A stretch of 18,384 nt of DNA from an uncultured Pseudobdellovibrionaceae bacterium (lineage in GTDB: Bacteria; Bdellovibrionota; Bdellovibrionia; Bdellovibrionales; JAMPXM01), in NCBI GenBank assembly GCA_934277865.1, contig CAKQVW010000014.1:1-18384 (forward strand). The letters are read 5' to 3'. Position 1 is the stretch's first letter; the number at the start of each line of letters is the position of its first letter. Both the position numbers and the translations under genes were made by a program. The notes below the pieces were generated by a model. The model saw only the letters and a list, made by a program, of their open reading frames with translations, ran no database searches and was not told where the DNA came from. This document shows, in pieces, positions 7,775 through 15,156 of this stretch.

Positions 7775-7801
7775 TCGAAATGGGACGAAAGTCCCTTTCG
7801 A
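7775..7801. other. Intercistronic hairpin with a GAAA tetraloop
   Basis: Nearly perfect stem-loop: left arm TCGAAA plus GGGAC (7775-7786, with one unpaired T at 7781), a GAAA loop (7787-7790) closed by C-G, and right arm GTCCC plus TTTCGA (7791-7801). It lies 25 nt after the lipoprotein stop and just before the start signals of the next gene. It has no T-run on either strand, so a classical intrinsic terminator is not supported. An mRNA-processing or stabilising element, or a fold that occludes the next ribosome-binding site, fits better. Confidence 0.7.
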
Positions 7802-7823
7802 AATCAACCGAAGAGTGTTGGGC

Positions 7824-8906
7824 ATGGGGCAATCACCGCTGAAATCCAAATCTTCGTTCTTTCAATCTGCAATCGATCTCTCGGGCGATCTTGTTCAGCC
7901 TGGTCGCGCAGGTGGAAACGTCCTCGAGATGAACGCTCATCAAAAGAGCGACACATCGCCTTGGAGCGCTCTGACAGCGCTCGGGGCCTGCGTATGGCGA
8001 CTCGACTTGCGTTCGGGCCGCACCGACATTTCGCCAGAAGGCCTGAAGGCGTTTGAACACGTTTTCAACGTCGACCCACAATGTCTCGATGAAGGCCGTT
8101 TCGGATTTTCCATGCACACGCATCCGGACGACCGAGACCGCCTGCTGGCCATGCTCGCCGCTCGCATCGACCATTCTTTCCACTCGCACTTTCGTGTCGT
8201 CGATCGTGAAGGAGACCAGCGCTGGATTTCCCTGAAGGTCGCGGTCAGCCGAACAGAGGTACCGGGCCAACCCATTCACACGGACTCGATGTGGTTCCTT
8301 GCTCAAAACGACACTCGTGAGAAAGCAGAAGAAGAGCGCCAAAAGCGCCTGCTGGCCAATCGTATTCTCTCAAGCCTTTTTGGCGCCGACCTCAGCACGC
8401 TCCCAGCAGATGAGTTCTCCTCACAGAATTTGATGGAGAAGGTCTCGGCAAAGTGGCGGCCACTGGTGGAAGAAAAAAATGTGCGCTGGATTGGCGCCGA
8501 TCTCGCACCGATGGGCCCCGCCTCAGTGATGGAGGCCTCCGAGCCGCTGCTGATGCTGCTGATGGATTCGCTCTTTGAAAACGCGATCGAGGCGGCTCTT
8601 TCAAATCCGCATCCCGGTGTGCAGCCCTGGATTCGATTCGAATTTTTCGAAGACAACGATTCCGTTTTCCTGGCCATCAGTGATTCCGGGCCTGGCGTAC
8701 CGCTGATTCATCGTGGACAGATTTTCGAGCCATTTTTTTCCACTCGTCCCGAACACGCTTCGGGACTTGGCCTTACGCTGGCCCGTTCGGCGGCGGAATG
8801 GCACAAAGGTGGACTTCGACTTGATCACTATTCAAAAAACACGCGCTTTGTCGCGCAAGTTCCAAAACGATTTGGGCAAAACGTGATCTCCGCCGATTCC
8901 AAATAA
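7824..8906 (+). CDS. PAS-HATPase protein (histidine-kinase-like, no evident H-box)
   Basis: Cytoplasmic protein of 360 aa from the ATG at 7824, which has GAAGAG 8 nt upstream; a GTG at 7815 is an alternative start. A PAS/PAC domain spans about residues 48-165 (HTHPDDRDRLLAML, FRVVDREGDQRWISL). The HATPase_c domain at about 238-348 has the N box with Asn253 (MDSLFENAIEAA), G1 (ISDSGPGVP), F box (IFEPFFSTRPE) and G2 (GLGLTLARSAAEWHKG). No membrane segment is seen. The linker between the domains (about 166-235) contains no histidine at all, so the usual phosphoacceptor helix is absent or replaced. No response regulator lies next to it on the same strand. It may be a kinase-like ATPase, a partner acting on another phosphotransfer protein, or a signalling protein that has lost kinase activity. 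Confidence 0.85.
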   Translation: MGQSPLKSKSSFFQSAIDLSGDLVQPGRAGGNVLEMNAHQKSDTSPWSALTALGACVWRLDLRSGRTDISPEGLKAFEHVFNVDPQCLDEGRFGFSMHTHPDDRDRLLAMLAARIDHSFHSHFRVVDREGDQRWISLKVAVSRTEVPGQPIHTDSMWFLAQNDTREKAEEERQKRLLANRILSSLFGADLSTLPADEFSSQNLMEKVSAKWRPLVEEKNVRWIGADLAPMGPASVMEASEPLLMLLMDSLFENAIEAALSNPHPGVQPWIRFEFFEDNDSVFLAISDSGPGVPLIHRGQIFEPFFSTRPEHASGLGLTLARSAAEWHKGGLRLDHYSKNTRFVAQVPKRFGQNVISADSK

Positions 8907-8919
8907 CGTTCGCAAGCGA

Positions 8920-9207
8920 CTAACCGGCCGTTAGAAAACGAAGGCCGGCGCGTTTTCCTCGCTTCCACACAGTTTGGGCACGCAGTCGCCGACGCTGCCA
9001 TTCGCCTTTTTCCGTCAGCAGGTCCATTTCAATTTCAATCGTCACGTCACGTTCGGGAGGATGTTTGGCCTTGAGGCAAAAGCCCCCCTTGCTGAGATTC
9101 AGAATCTCTCCTTGCACCCACTGAAAAGACCCCTCTTCTCGAAATCGGCAAGCAACGTCAGTTGCAAACCGCGGGAATCGCCGAGGTGTCAGTTTCCCTA
9201 GGGCCAC
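8920..9207 (-). CDS. PilZ-domain protein
   Basis: Small protein of about 95 aa consisting almost entirely of a PilZ domain, the c-di-GMP-binding module. Seen: the RRFPRF arginine motif near the N-terminus (RxxxR consensus), then NLSKGGFCL matching the D/NxSxxG motif, followed by the beta-barrel strands (VTIEIEMDL, RRRLRAQTVWKR) and a terminal GLRFL. The start is uncertain. The frame is open to 9270, with no ATG; a GTG at 9205-9207 sits at the end of the upstream gene (stop 9198-9200) and is chosen here. A TTG slightly further upstream is possible. Either way the gene overlaps the exported-protein gene, suggesting coupled expression. It converges on the PAS-HATPase gene with a gap of only 13 nt. 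Confidence 0.8.
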   Translation of the reverse strand: MALGKLTPRRFPRFATDVACRFREEGSFQWVQGEILNLSKGGFCLKAKHPPERDVTIEIEMDLLTEKGEWQRRRLRAQTVWKRGKRAGLRFLTAG

Positions 9208-10490
9208 GGCGGAATCCAAGCCAACACGCGATCGATTCCGGGTCGGGATTTTTCGATCTTCACGCCCCAATAAGCAAAATAGTTTCCAGCATTGTGGCGC
9301 AAGACATGGCCGCCAAGTCCCGCAAAATGAACCCCTGCATACGCTTCCATGTGACGAGCATAGGCGCCTAAAACTCGCGGTTGATCGAGGTAACCCGACC
9401 AGCCCCCACGACGGCCACGATTGGTGACAACGTCAGCGATTCGGAATTCGTTCTTCGACTCATCAAGAATCAAAACATCGACACTCCAGGCCTGACGCAT
9501 CAGCAGCGTCGGCGGAAGCTTCGAAAGAAATTCGGCGACAAAGGCTTGCGCTTTTTTTACCTCCGCCTCCGACAGCTTTTCTTGGCGAATCCAAAGCCCA
9601 GGCTGAGCCTCGACGACCACACGGCCCTCATAGGTGTGAACCCGCACCTCGCGCCAGTCGCGTTTTGCCTGAGTGCCGATCAGACGGTTTTCAGACGAAA
9701 ACTTGCTGAGCACATCTTCTTGAAGAATCACCGCCTCACCGCTGGCGATTTCATCCAACACTGTGCTGCGAATTGGACGTCTGCTGTGATCGGGACGATA
9801 CAAGAAGGTATCCGGCTTCACCAGCTCGGCCACAAAGTCGTCCGTCGACTTAAAAAGCCCACTTCCCGTCTCACGTGGCGCAACACCGACCGCAGGTCTG
9901 GCGACGAACCCCGAGGGAAACGCCGCGTACAGTTTGGACTCGATCGCATCACCATCCAGCAAAAGCAGGCCGTCTGCACCGACCAGATTCTCCCGCACAA
10001 GAAAATCCCGAAGCCCGATCGTGCGAACCATGTAGCGATTTGCGCCTTCTTCGCCCAGCTCGCGCCGAACCGTTTCGTAAAACAAAAGTTTGTCGGCGAG
10101 GTAACCTGTCGCCTTCGAGCTATCCACCAAACCCGTCCGATAAAGACTTTGCAGCCACTGCGATTTGGTCACCCACATCGGCGTCGGAACCTGCACCACC
10201 TGCGCGCGCGAGCGTGGGGCGCGACCTTTTAAGTCACGCAAGATTCTCGTCACACGGTCATCGACAAAATGCGACGGCTGCTGCCGCGGTGGTGCAGGTT
10301 TTGCCGCCTGAGGCTTCGCCTTTCTCGACTTGGTCTTTGGCTTTGTGGCCGCCGGTTTGACCACGCCTGACGCCGCCGCCAGCGAAACGTTGGGAACCGC
10401 CATCGCGCTCAGCACCAGCGAGTAAACAGCGGCCACCAGCAGCTTCTTCAATAAGCCCGAACTTGAATGATGCAATTGAATCGATGCCAT
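9198..10490 (-). CDS. Exported protein with ATP-grasp-like C-terminal region
   Basis: A 430-aa protein. The frame is open to 10856, but the ATG at 10490 begins a clear signal peptide (GLLKKLLVAAVYSLVLSAMAVPNVSLAAA, split here only by its hydrophobic core at about 17-39), so it is chosen; the ribosome-binding site is weak. A Lys/Pro/Ala-rich linker covers about 42-72. The rest recalls an ATP-grasp fold: FVARPAVG (195-202) like the nucleotide-binding strand, VILQEDV (254-260), REVRVHTYEGRVVVEA (280-295) and VDVLILDESKNEFRIADVV (337-355) like the metal-binding end of the fold. The usual glutate-Asn pair at the end is not obvious, so catalysis is doubtful. The relationship is judged by eye and could be wrong. 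The 3' end overlaps the PilZ gene, and the 5' side is divergent from the zinc-ribbon TPR gene. Confidence 0.6.
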   Translation of the reverse strand: MASIQLHHSSSGLLKKLLVAAVYSLVLSAMAVPNVSLAAASGVVKPAATKPKTKSRKAKPQAAKPAPPRQQPSHFVDDRVTRILRDLKGRAPRSRAQVVQVPTPMWVTKSQWLQSLYRTGLVDSSKATGYLADKLLFYETVRRELGEEGANRYMVRTIGLRDFLVRENLVGADGLLLLDGDAIESKLYAAFPSGFVARPAVGVAPRETGSGLFKSTDDFVAELVKPDTFLYRPDHSRRPIRSTVLDEIASGEAVILQEDVLSKFSSENRLIGTQAKRDWREVRVHTYEGRVVVEAQPGLWIRQEKLSEAEVKKAQAFVAEFLSKLPPTLLMRQAWSVDVLILDESKNEFRIADVVTNRGRRGGWSGYLDQPRVLGAYARHMEAYAGVHFAGLGGHVLRHNAGNYFAYWGVKIEKSRPGIDRVLAWIPPWP

Positions 10491-10646
10491 ATCGCTAAAT
10501 CGTCGAACAAAGCGCCAGATTTCGTCACTGGACCATGCGTCGAAAGATAGAGTTTTCAACGCTCTTGGCGCGGCGACCGCCCCCATTCGAGCTGAGCCCT
10601 GGTCTCCGCGTTGCTCCACAGTTCGCCTGAGAGAGAGGAACGTTAT

Positions 10647-11426
10647 ATGGCCCACTTTGCACACTGCCCCCGTTGTAATCATGACCTTCACACAGGAATC
10701 ATCAGCGGAAACATCCAAGCCGGTGGCCTGGCCATCTGCTCGCACTGCGGATGGTTTGAAAGCAAGGCGCAGGCGCGCGCTCGCATCAAGACAGAAAACC
10801 AAACGATCGTCGCCATGGTCACAACCACAGTCGCCATCCTCTTGCTCACGGCCCACATGTTGTCATGGGGAGCCCATGCCTTCTCGGTGCCATTTTTAAA
10901 AGTGGGACAGCTGACCGGCACACTTGGCGCGAGCGGCTACAACGACCTCGCTCAGATGTGTCTAGATCTTGGCAAACTTCCCTGTGCGAAACAGGCTTAC
11001 ATCGAGAACTTCCGCAAAAACCGCGATCTCGAGTCACTCGCAAAACTCGCCCGTGTCCAAGTTCGCAACCAAGAAACTCAAAACGCGATGACGACCTTTG
11101 CCGCCTATGTGAATGCGGGTGGACGCAATGGTGAGGCCGCGCTGCTATATGGTCAGCTTCTCGAACAAGCCGGCCAGGACGCCGAAGCCCTTCGCATGAT
11201 GGAGCTTTCGATCGTGTCGCGCCCCGATTCTCTTCCGATTGCTGCAACTGGCGCGATCGTCCGGATCTTGATGAAACAAGGTCGCTACGAAGAAGCCAAA
11301 GAGCGCCTTGTCCGATTCCATGAGAGCGCAGGCAATGCGAAAGGTTACTTGAACACCGAGCTCTCGCAAATCGAGCAGGCGATCAAACTCTACCGCACAT
11401 CTAAAACCGCGACAAAACGCAGCTGA
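10647..11426 (+). CDS. Zinc-ribbon, single-membrane-helix, TPR-like protein
   Basis: A 259-aa protein. The ATG at 10647 is preceded by AGAGGAA at good spacing; an upstream TTG in the same frame is rejected for this reason. Residues 1-40 form a zinc ribbon with Cys7, Cys10, Cys31 and Cys34 (CPRC and CSHC pairs). A membrane helix lies at about 54-74. The C-terminal part (about 90-250) is all-alpha with TPR-like pairs such as YNDLAQMCLDLGKLPCAKQAYIE in its first helices (split across 99-120), AALLYGQLLEQAGQDAEALRMM and RILMKQGRYEEAKERLV. The likely topology is ribbon in the cytoplasm and TPR domain in the periplasm. TPR arrays bind proteins or peptides, so a scaffolding role is plausible. No specific family is recognised. 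It is divergent from the exported ATP-grasp-like gene. Confidence 0.8.
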   Translation: MAHFAHCPRCNHDLHTGIISGNIQAGGLAICSHCGWFESKAQARARIKTENQTIVAMVTTTVAILLLTAHMLSWGAHAFSVPFLKVGQLTGTLGASGYNDLAQMCLDLGKLPCAKQAYIENFRKNRDLESLAKLARVQVRNQETQNAMTTFAAYVNAGGRNGEAALLYGQLLEQAGQDAEALRMMELSIVSRPDSLPIAATGAIVRILMKQGRYEEAKERLVRFHESAGNAKGYLNTELSQIEQAIKLYRTSKTATKRS

Positions 11427-11610
11427 TATTCCGCACACGACCAGCTTGGCTCACAGTCTCATTTTGAGGCGTCGAGAAGCTGGTTGACACTCGTCGGAAG
11501 TTCGACACTTTGTCTTCATCGGTTCGCATTTGGCAGCGTCTCGATCTGAGACCTCAATCTTGTCAGGGGCTTAGCTGCGTTGGCCGCCCCCTTGCTCTAC
11601 TACTCCCATT

Positions 11611-12432
11611 ATGGGAACGCTCAAGCAAACTTATATCATGTCGGGAATCTTGGCCTCTGCGGTGATGTTGTCCGGCAGCCCGTCGCTCGAATCTCCTCTG
11701 AAGGAATCCGCTGAGGCATTGGCTTTAGCCGATCTTCAGGCCGAAGCTTGCACGGGCCTATGCAACCACGAGCCGACCTCAGAAACAGCGATGGGTCGCT
11801 TCCTCGAACAAGAGATTGCCGAGCGAGTTGAGCTTGTCAGCAATCGCACATGGACAAAAACCTCTCGCATTCGTTTTTCACGCGAGCTCGCACGCGCCAT
11901 TGCAAAGGCCTCTTACGAACATGGCGTCGATCCATTCTTGCTGCTGGCGATGGTCGAAGTCGAAAGTCGCTACAATGCGATGGCGGTGGGAACGGTCGGC
12001 GAACGTGGGCTCATGCAAATCAAACCGTCTACGGCTCGCGGAATCGTGCCGAAAGACGCGCCCGAGTATGATTGCGACTTACACGACATCGGCTGTAACG
12101 TGCTCACTGGCGCTCGCTATATCTCGATGTTGGAAACCCAAACTGACAAACGAAACCTCGAATTCTCATCCACCGGCGACCGCCGCATGTTTGTCCTTCG
12201 CTCTTACAACCTTGGTCCAGCCCGCGCCTACAAACTGGCGGTCGAAGCCGAAGTCGCGCTGACGGACGACGAGGACCGCGCGCCGGCAGAACAAACCGAG
12301 ACCCCAACCAAATCCGTGGGCCCGTCTTACGCCGAGAAGATCAGCTTCCGCGCCGGTCGGTTCCAGACGCGGTACCTCCAATCGGCGACCTCGCCTAAAG
12401 AGGTCGTGACCACAGTTGCGTTGGCGAATTAG
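11611..12432 (+). CDS. SLT-type lytic transglycosylase
   Basis: Periplasmic murein-cleaving enzyme of 273 aa. It would cut the MurNAc-GlcNAc bond, producing 1,6-anhydroMurNAc ends. The N-terminus has a hydrophobic stretch (about 8-22) consistent with an export signal, though short and without a strong cleavage site. The SLT domain lies at about 95-225: catalytic Glu118 in LAMVEVESRYN, GERGLMQIKPSTA (130-142), a GARYIS helix and SYNLGPARAY (198-207). The ATG has no convincing ribosome-binding site; an ATG at 11638 is an alternative start that would still keep the hydrophobic stretch. Cys47/Cys51 and Cys155/Cys162 could pair as disulfides. The MurQ/GckR-like gene begins 12 nt after the stop, so the two are probably cotranscribed. 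Confidence 0.92.
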   Translation: MGTLKQTYIMSGILASAVMLSGSPSLESPLKESAEALALADLQAEACTGLCNHEPTSETAMGRFLEQEIAERVELVSNRTWTKTSRIRFSRELARAIAKASYEHGVDPFLLLAMVEVESRYNAMAVGTVGERGLMQIKPSTARGIVPKDAPEYDCDLHDIGCNVLTGARYISMLETQTDKRNLEFSSTGDRRMFVLRSYNLGPARAYKLAVEAEVALTDDEDRAPAEQTETPTKSVGPSYAEKISFRAGRFQTRYLQSATSPKEVVTTVALAN

Positions 12433-12444
12433 GCTAAAGGGGCC

Positions 12445-14082
12445 ATGAGGCCTCTAAACGACTCGTTCAACGAATTTCTCAAACAACGACACCTCTACCA
12501 GCTCGGCGGTCTGATCACCGAGCGCCCCAATCCGCGCACGGAAAATCTTTCGACCCTCTGCCAAACAGATCTCGCGCAAGCATGTCGTGTGTTTCGAGAT
12601 GTCGAAATCGATGCGCTTCAAACTCTCTTAGATAAAGAAGACCTCGCAAAAGCGCTCGTCGGAAGCTTGCGGAAAACTCTTGGTGACGGCGGACGGATCT
12701 TCCTTGTCGGTTGCGGCGCGACCGGACGGCTGGCGTTGGTTTTGGAGTCCACCTGGCGCTCGCTTGCCCCTGCACCTCTTGCAGAATCCGTGATCGCGTT
12801 CACGGCCGGCGGTGATTACGCGCTGGTGCGGTCGATGGGAGTTTTCGAAGATCGCCAAGACCTCGGAGGCGAGCACCTGCAGCGATTGGGATTCCGCGAA
12901 GGTGATCTTCTCATCGCAGTCACCGAGGGTGGCGAAACGCCATTTGTGTTAGGTGCACTCGAACGCGCCACCGAGATGAGCTCCGTCAAGTCGTGGCTGT
13001 TTTTCTGCAACCCCGCCAAACTCTTGGCCGAGACGGCCGCCCGCTCGAAGCGCGCGATGGAAAATCCGCGTGTTCGCTGGCACGACTTTCCCATCGAACC
13101 AATGGCACTCACTGGCTCGACACGGCTACAAGCATGTAGCGTGTTGATGAGTTTCATCGGTGCCTGTTTTGAAGAGCTGCTGACCCGGGCAAAACCCAAA
13201 TGGATTTTTAACGAGACGCTCGATCTCCTCTACCGCATCGATCCGACGGCGCTGATGCCGCTCATTGAACATGAAGCCTCAGCCCACCTCAGAACTGACA
13301 ATTCGGGATTCACTTTGCATCGCAGCCAGAGCGCGGCCATCGGCGTCCTCACCGACACCACCGAGCGCGCCCCTACCTTCAGTCTGGCCGCATTTGAAAC
13401 TCAGCTCGAGGCCGCGAATCACCCATCGCTGGCGACGCTATCTCGCACCTACTTAGAAATCCCTGGAACGCATTCAAGTCAGGACGCATGGCTCAAACTG
13501 CTGGGCCGAAAACCAAGGCCGTTTCTTCCGCCCGAGGACGTCATCCTACCCGACGGCAAGAGACCCGCGATCGATCTTCCGCAGATTTACGGCTTCGATT
13601 TTTCTGAATCCGTATTAAACCGTCGCGCGCAAAACGGCATTCAAACTTCGGTCATCATCGACATCGAGTTTGAAGGCCATTCTGACCTCGCCTTTCGCAC
13701 CTCGCAGGCCGCCGACACTCGCCCGCAATGGGAAACCCGTTTCGAAGTCGGCACCTCGAGCATCGTTCGGCAGTCCATCCTGAAGTATCTCCTGAATCTG
13801 CAATCGACGCTGGCAATGGGGAGGGTCGGACGATTCCACGGCAATCTGATGACCTATGTGAAACCCACCAATGGGAAACTCATCGACCGCGCCCTGCGCA
13901 CAGTGCGCACACTTCTTAGTCAGCCTCAGCTTTCAAAAATCGACCGCGATCCAAATTCCTTTTCCGAAGAGGAGCTGCTCTCGGCAGTGTTCGTTGCCAT
14001 GGAAGAGGTGGCAACTGGCGAACCGGTCGCACTGAAGGCGCTCGAAATTTTGCGAATTGACCAATCGAGTCACAAGCGCTGA
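12445..14082 (+). CDS. MurQ/GckR-like double-SIS protein
   Basis: A 545-aa cytoplasmic protein related to N-acetylmuramic acid 6-phosphate etherase (about 300 aa) but closer in size and layout to the GckR branch with two SIS domains. First SIS: TERPNPRTENLSTL (25-38), GCGATGRL (89-96), AGGDYALVRSMGVFED (121-136), TEGGETPFVLGAL, and LTGSTRLQA (222-230). An extra region of about 200 residues (about 250-440) includes a degenerate second SIS with IGVLTDTTERAPTFSL (299-314). The family's closing helices return at about 440-490 (SILKYLLNLQSTLAMGRVG, NLMTYVKPTNGKL). Compared with E. coli MurQ, the Glu114 equivalent is kept (Glu135), but the position of Glu83 is Thr103, with a Glu two residues earlier (Glu101). 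The AAGGGG ribosome-binding site supports the start. Etherase activity is therefore uncertain; sensing of a MurNAc or sugar phosphate is the alternative. Confidence 0.85.
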   Translation: MRPLNDSFNEFLKQRHLYQLGGLITERPNPRTENLSTLCQTDLAQACRVFRDVEIDALQTLLDKEDLAKALVGSLRKTLGDGGRIFLVGCGATGRLALVLESTWRSLAPAPLAESVIAFTAGGDYALVRSMGVFEDRQDLGGEHLQRLGFREGDLLIAVTEGGETPFVLGALERATEMSSVKSWLFFCNPAKLLAETAARSKRAMENPRVRWHDFPIEPMALTGSTRLQACSVLMSFIGACFEELLTRAKPKWIFNETLDLLYRIDPTALMPLIEHEASAHLRTDNSGFTLHRSQSAAIGVLTDTTERAPTFSLAAFETQLEAANHPSLATLSRTYLEIPGTHSSQDAWLKLLGRKPRPFLPPEDVILPDGKRPAIDLPQIYGFDFSESVLNRRAQNGIQTSVIIDIEFEGHSDLAFRTSQAADTRPQWETRFEVGTSSIVRQSILKYLLNLQSTLAMGRVGRFHGNLMTYVKPTNGKLIDRALRTVRTLLSQPQLSKIDRDPNSFSEEELLSAVFVAMEEVATGEPVALKALEILRIDQSSHKR

Positions 14083-14118
14083 CTTGACAGCCTCGCGCAC
14101 GTTTCGTTGAACGGAAAC

Positions 14119-15123
14119 ATGCGTATATCACTTGTTCTTTTGCTGTCGTTTTCCGCCTCTTTGTTTCACCTCGAGTCCGCTCACGCCTGGGGCCGGATCG
14201 GCCACGATCTCGCGGCGCGAGTTGCCGCTCATCTCGTGTCCGAGACAACTTCAAAGCCGTTCTACAAATCGCGCGCGATGGACCTCGGCTATTACTGCAA
14301 CGTCCCCGACCTGGTGTGGAAAAAAACGCATTACAACATCGAGTGGACCAACCACTTCATGGACCTCGAAATCTTTGATCGCGAATTCAAAAAGCGAATC
14401 GAAGAGGGTAAGCTCTCGCCCAAAGAAGACCCCTATGAAATGACCCGTGCGGCGTTCAACACCAAGTTTAGCAACATTCCAGACACGGCCGGCCGGGCCT
14501 ATTGGCGCGTGCGTGAGCTAGAAAAGCGCCTGCAAGCGACCGCCGATCTTCTCAAACAAAAGGACATTCTCAAGGAAGAACGCCATCGCCTGCAGCTAGA
14601 GTGGCTGGTCGTCGCGGGCGTCATCGGTCACTACATCACCGATCTTGCGCAACCGCTGCACGTCACCGAGAACTACGATGGGCAAATGACCGAGCAAAAG
14701 GGTGTGCACTCGCACTTTGAGGACACGATCGTCGACCAGCTCTGGCCGTCTATCGACATGCAAGTCTACAAAGAAGCCGATCGCATTTGGGAAAAAGAGC
14801 GTGGCGCGATGGCTGGCAAAACAAGCCTGGCGCTGATGAAAGAGCTCTCCGAAGGTTCGCTCAAAGAACTCGAAGAGATTCTAAAACGCGACAAAAAGAC
14901 ACCTCGTGATGACCTCAAAAAGGCGGCCGAAGTTTATCGGCCCATCATTGTACGGCGCCTGGCCACTGGCGCAGTGGTCTTGGCCGAAATCTGGCGACGT
15001 CACTCCAACTGGGTTCCAAACGAAGACAAGTTCTACGCATTTTCTGGCGAGCCGGCGTACATCCAGCCTTCGGTTCCACCACCGACGCCGACGCCCGCAC
15101 CTTCTCCAACTCCAAAAAAATAG
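14119..15123 (+). CDS. Secreted zinc-dependent phospholipase C / P1-nuclease superfamily enzyme
   Basis: Exported trinuclear-zinc phosphodiesterase fold, 334 aa. The ATG (GGAAA upstream) starts a signal peptide with an AHA/W cleavage point. That leaves Trp24 as mature residue 1, as required in this superfamily, where the N-terminal Trp amine and carbonyl bind zinc. Other ligands in order: His29, Asp64 (NVPDLVW), His79 (TNHFMD), His171, Asp175 and His181 in GHYITDLAQPLH, then His197 and Glu201 in HSHFE. The spacing of the last five closely follows bacterial phospholipase C (H-x3-D-x5-H, then H-x3-E), and the final Glu favours phospholipase over nuclease. The W-x4-H start resembles P1 nuclease. 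The C-terminus is a Pro/Thr/Ser-rich tail (about 315-334). It lies 36 nt after the GckR-like gene and may be cotranscribed. The substrate, phospholipid or nucleic acid, cannot be settled from sequence. Confidence 0.88.
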   Translation: MRISLVLLLSFSASLFHLESAHAWGRIGHDLAARVAAHLVSETTSKPFYKSRAMDLGYYCNVPDLVWKKTHYNIEWTNHFMDLEIFDREFKKRIEEGKLSPKEDPYEMTRAAFNTKFSNIPDTAGRAYWRVRELEKRLQATADLLKQKDILKEERHRLQLEWLVVAGVIGHYITDLAQPLHVTENYDGQMTEQKGVHSHFEDTIVDQLWPSIDMQVYKEADRIWEKERGAMAGKTSLALMKELSEGSLKELEEILKRDKKTPRDDLKKAAEVYRPIIVRRLATGAVVLAEIWRRHSNWVPNEDKFYAFSGEPAYIQPSVPPPTPTPAPSPTPKK

Positions 15124-15137
15124 CGGCCGACCGGATC

Positions 15138-15156
15138 AGGGGCCAATCGCGCCCCT
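15138..15156. terminator. Possible bidirectional terminator between convergent genes
   Basis: Perfect 6-bp stem AGGGGC / GCCCCT with a 7-nt loop, placed between the stops of the phospholipase-like gene (plus) and the membrane-protein gene (minus); it overlaps the stop of the latter. It is followed on the plus strand only by ATTTG, so the U-tract is poor. Location supports a terminator, sequence only moderately. Confidence 0.4.

Noticed and set aside
8920..8934. CTAAC-N5-GTTAG hairpin between the convergent PAS-HATPase and PilZ genes
   Set aside because: Only 5 bp and no T-run on either strand; too weak to call a terminator.
10491..10856. Upstream extension of the exported ATP-grasp-like protein
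   Set aside because: It would bury the signal peptide at residue 123 and overlap the start of the divergent zinc-ribbon gene.
11484..11512. TTGACA as a -35 box upstream of the lytic transglycosylase
   Set aside because: No acceptable -10 hexamer at 16-18 nt spacing; the match is probably chance.
14085..14118. TTGACA after the GckR-like stop as an internal promoter for the phospholipase-like gene
   Set aside because: No -10 element fits in the 28 nt before the start codon.
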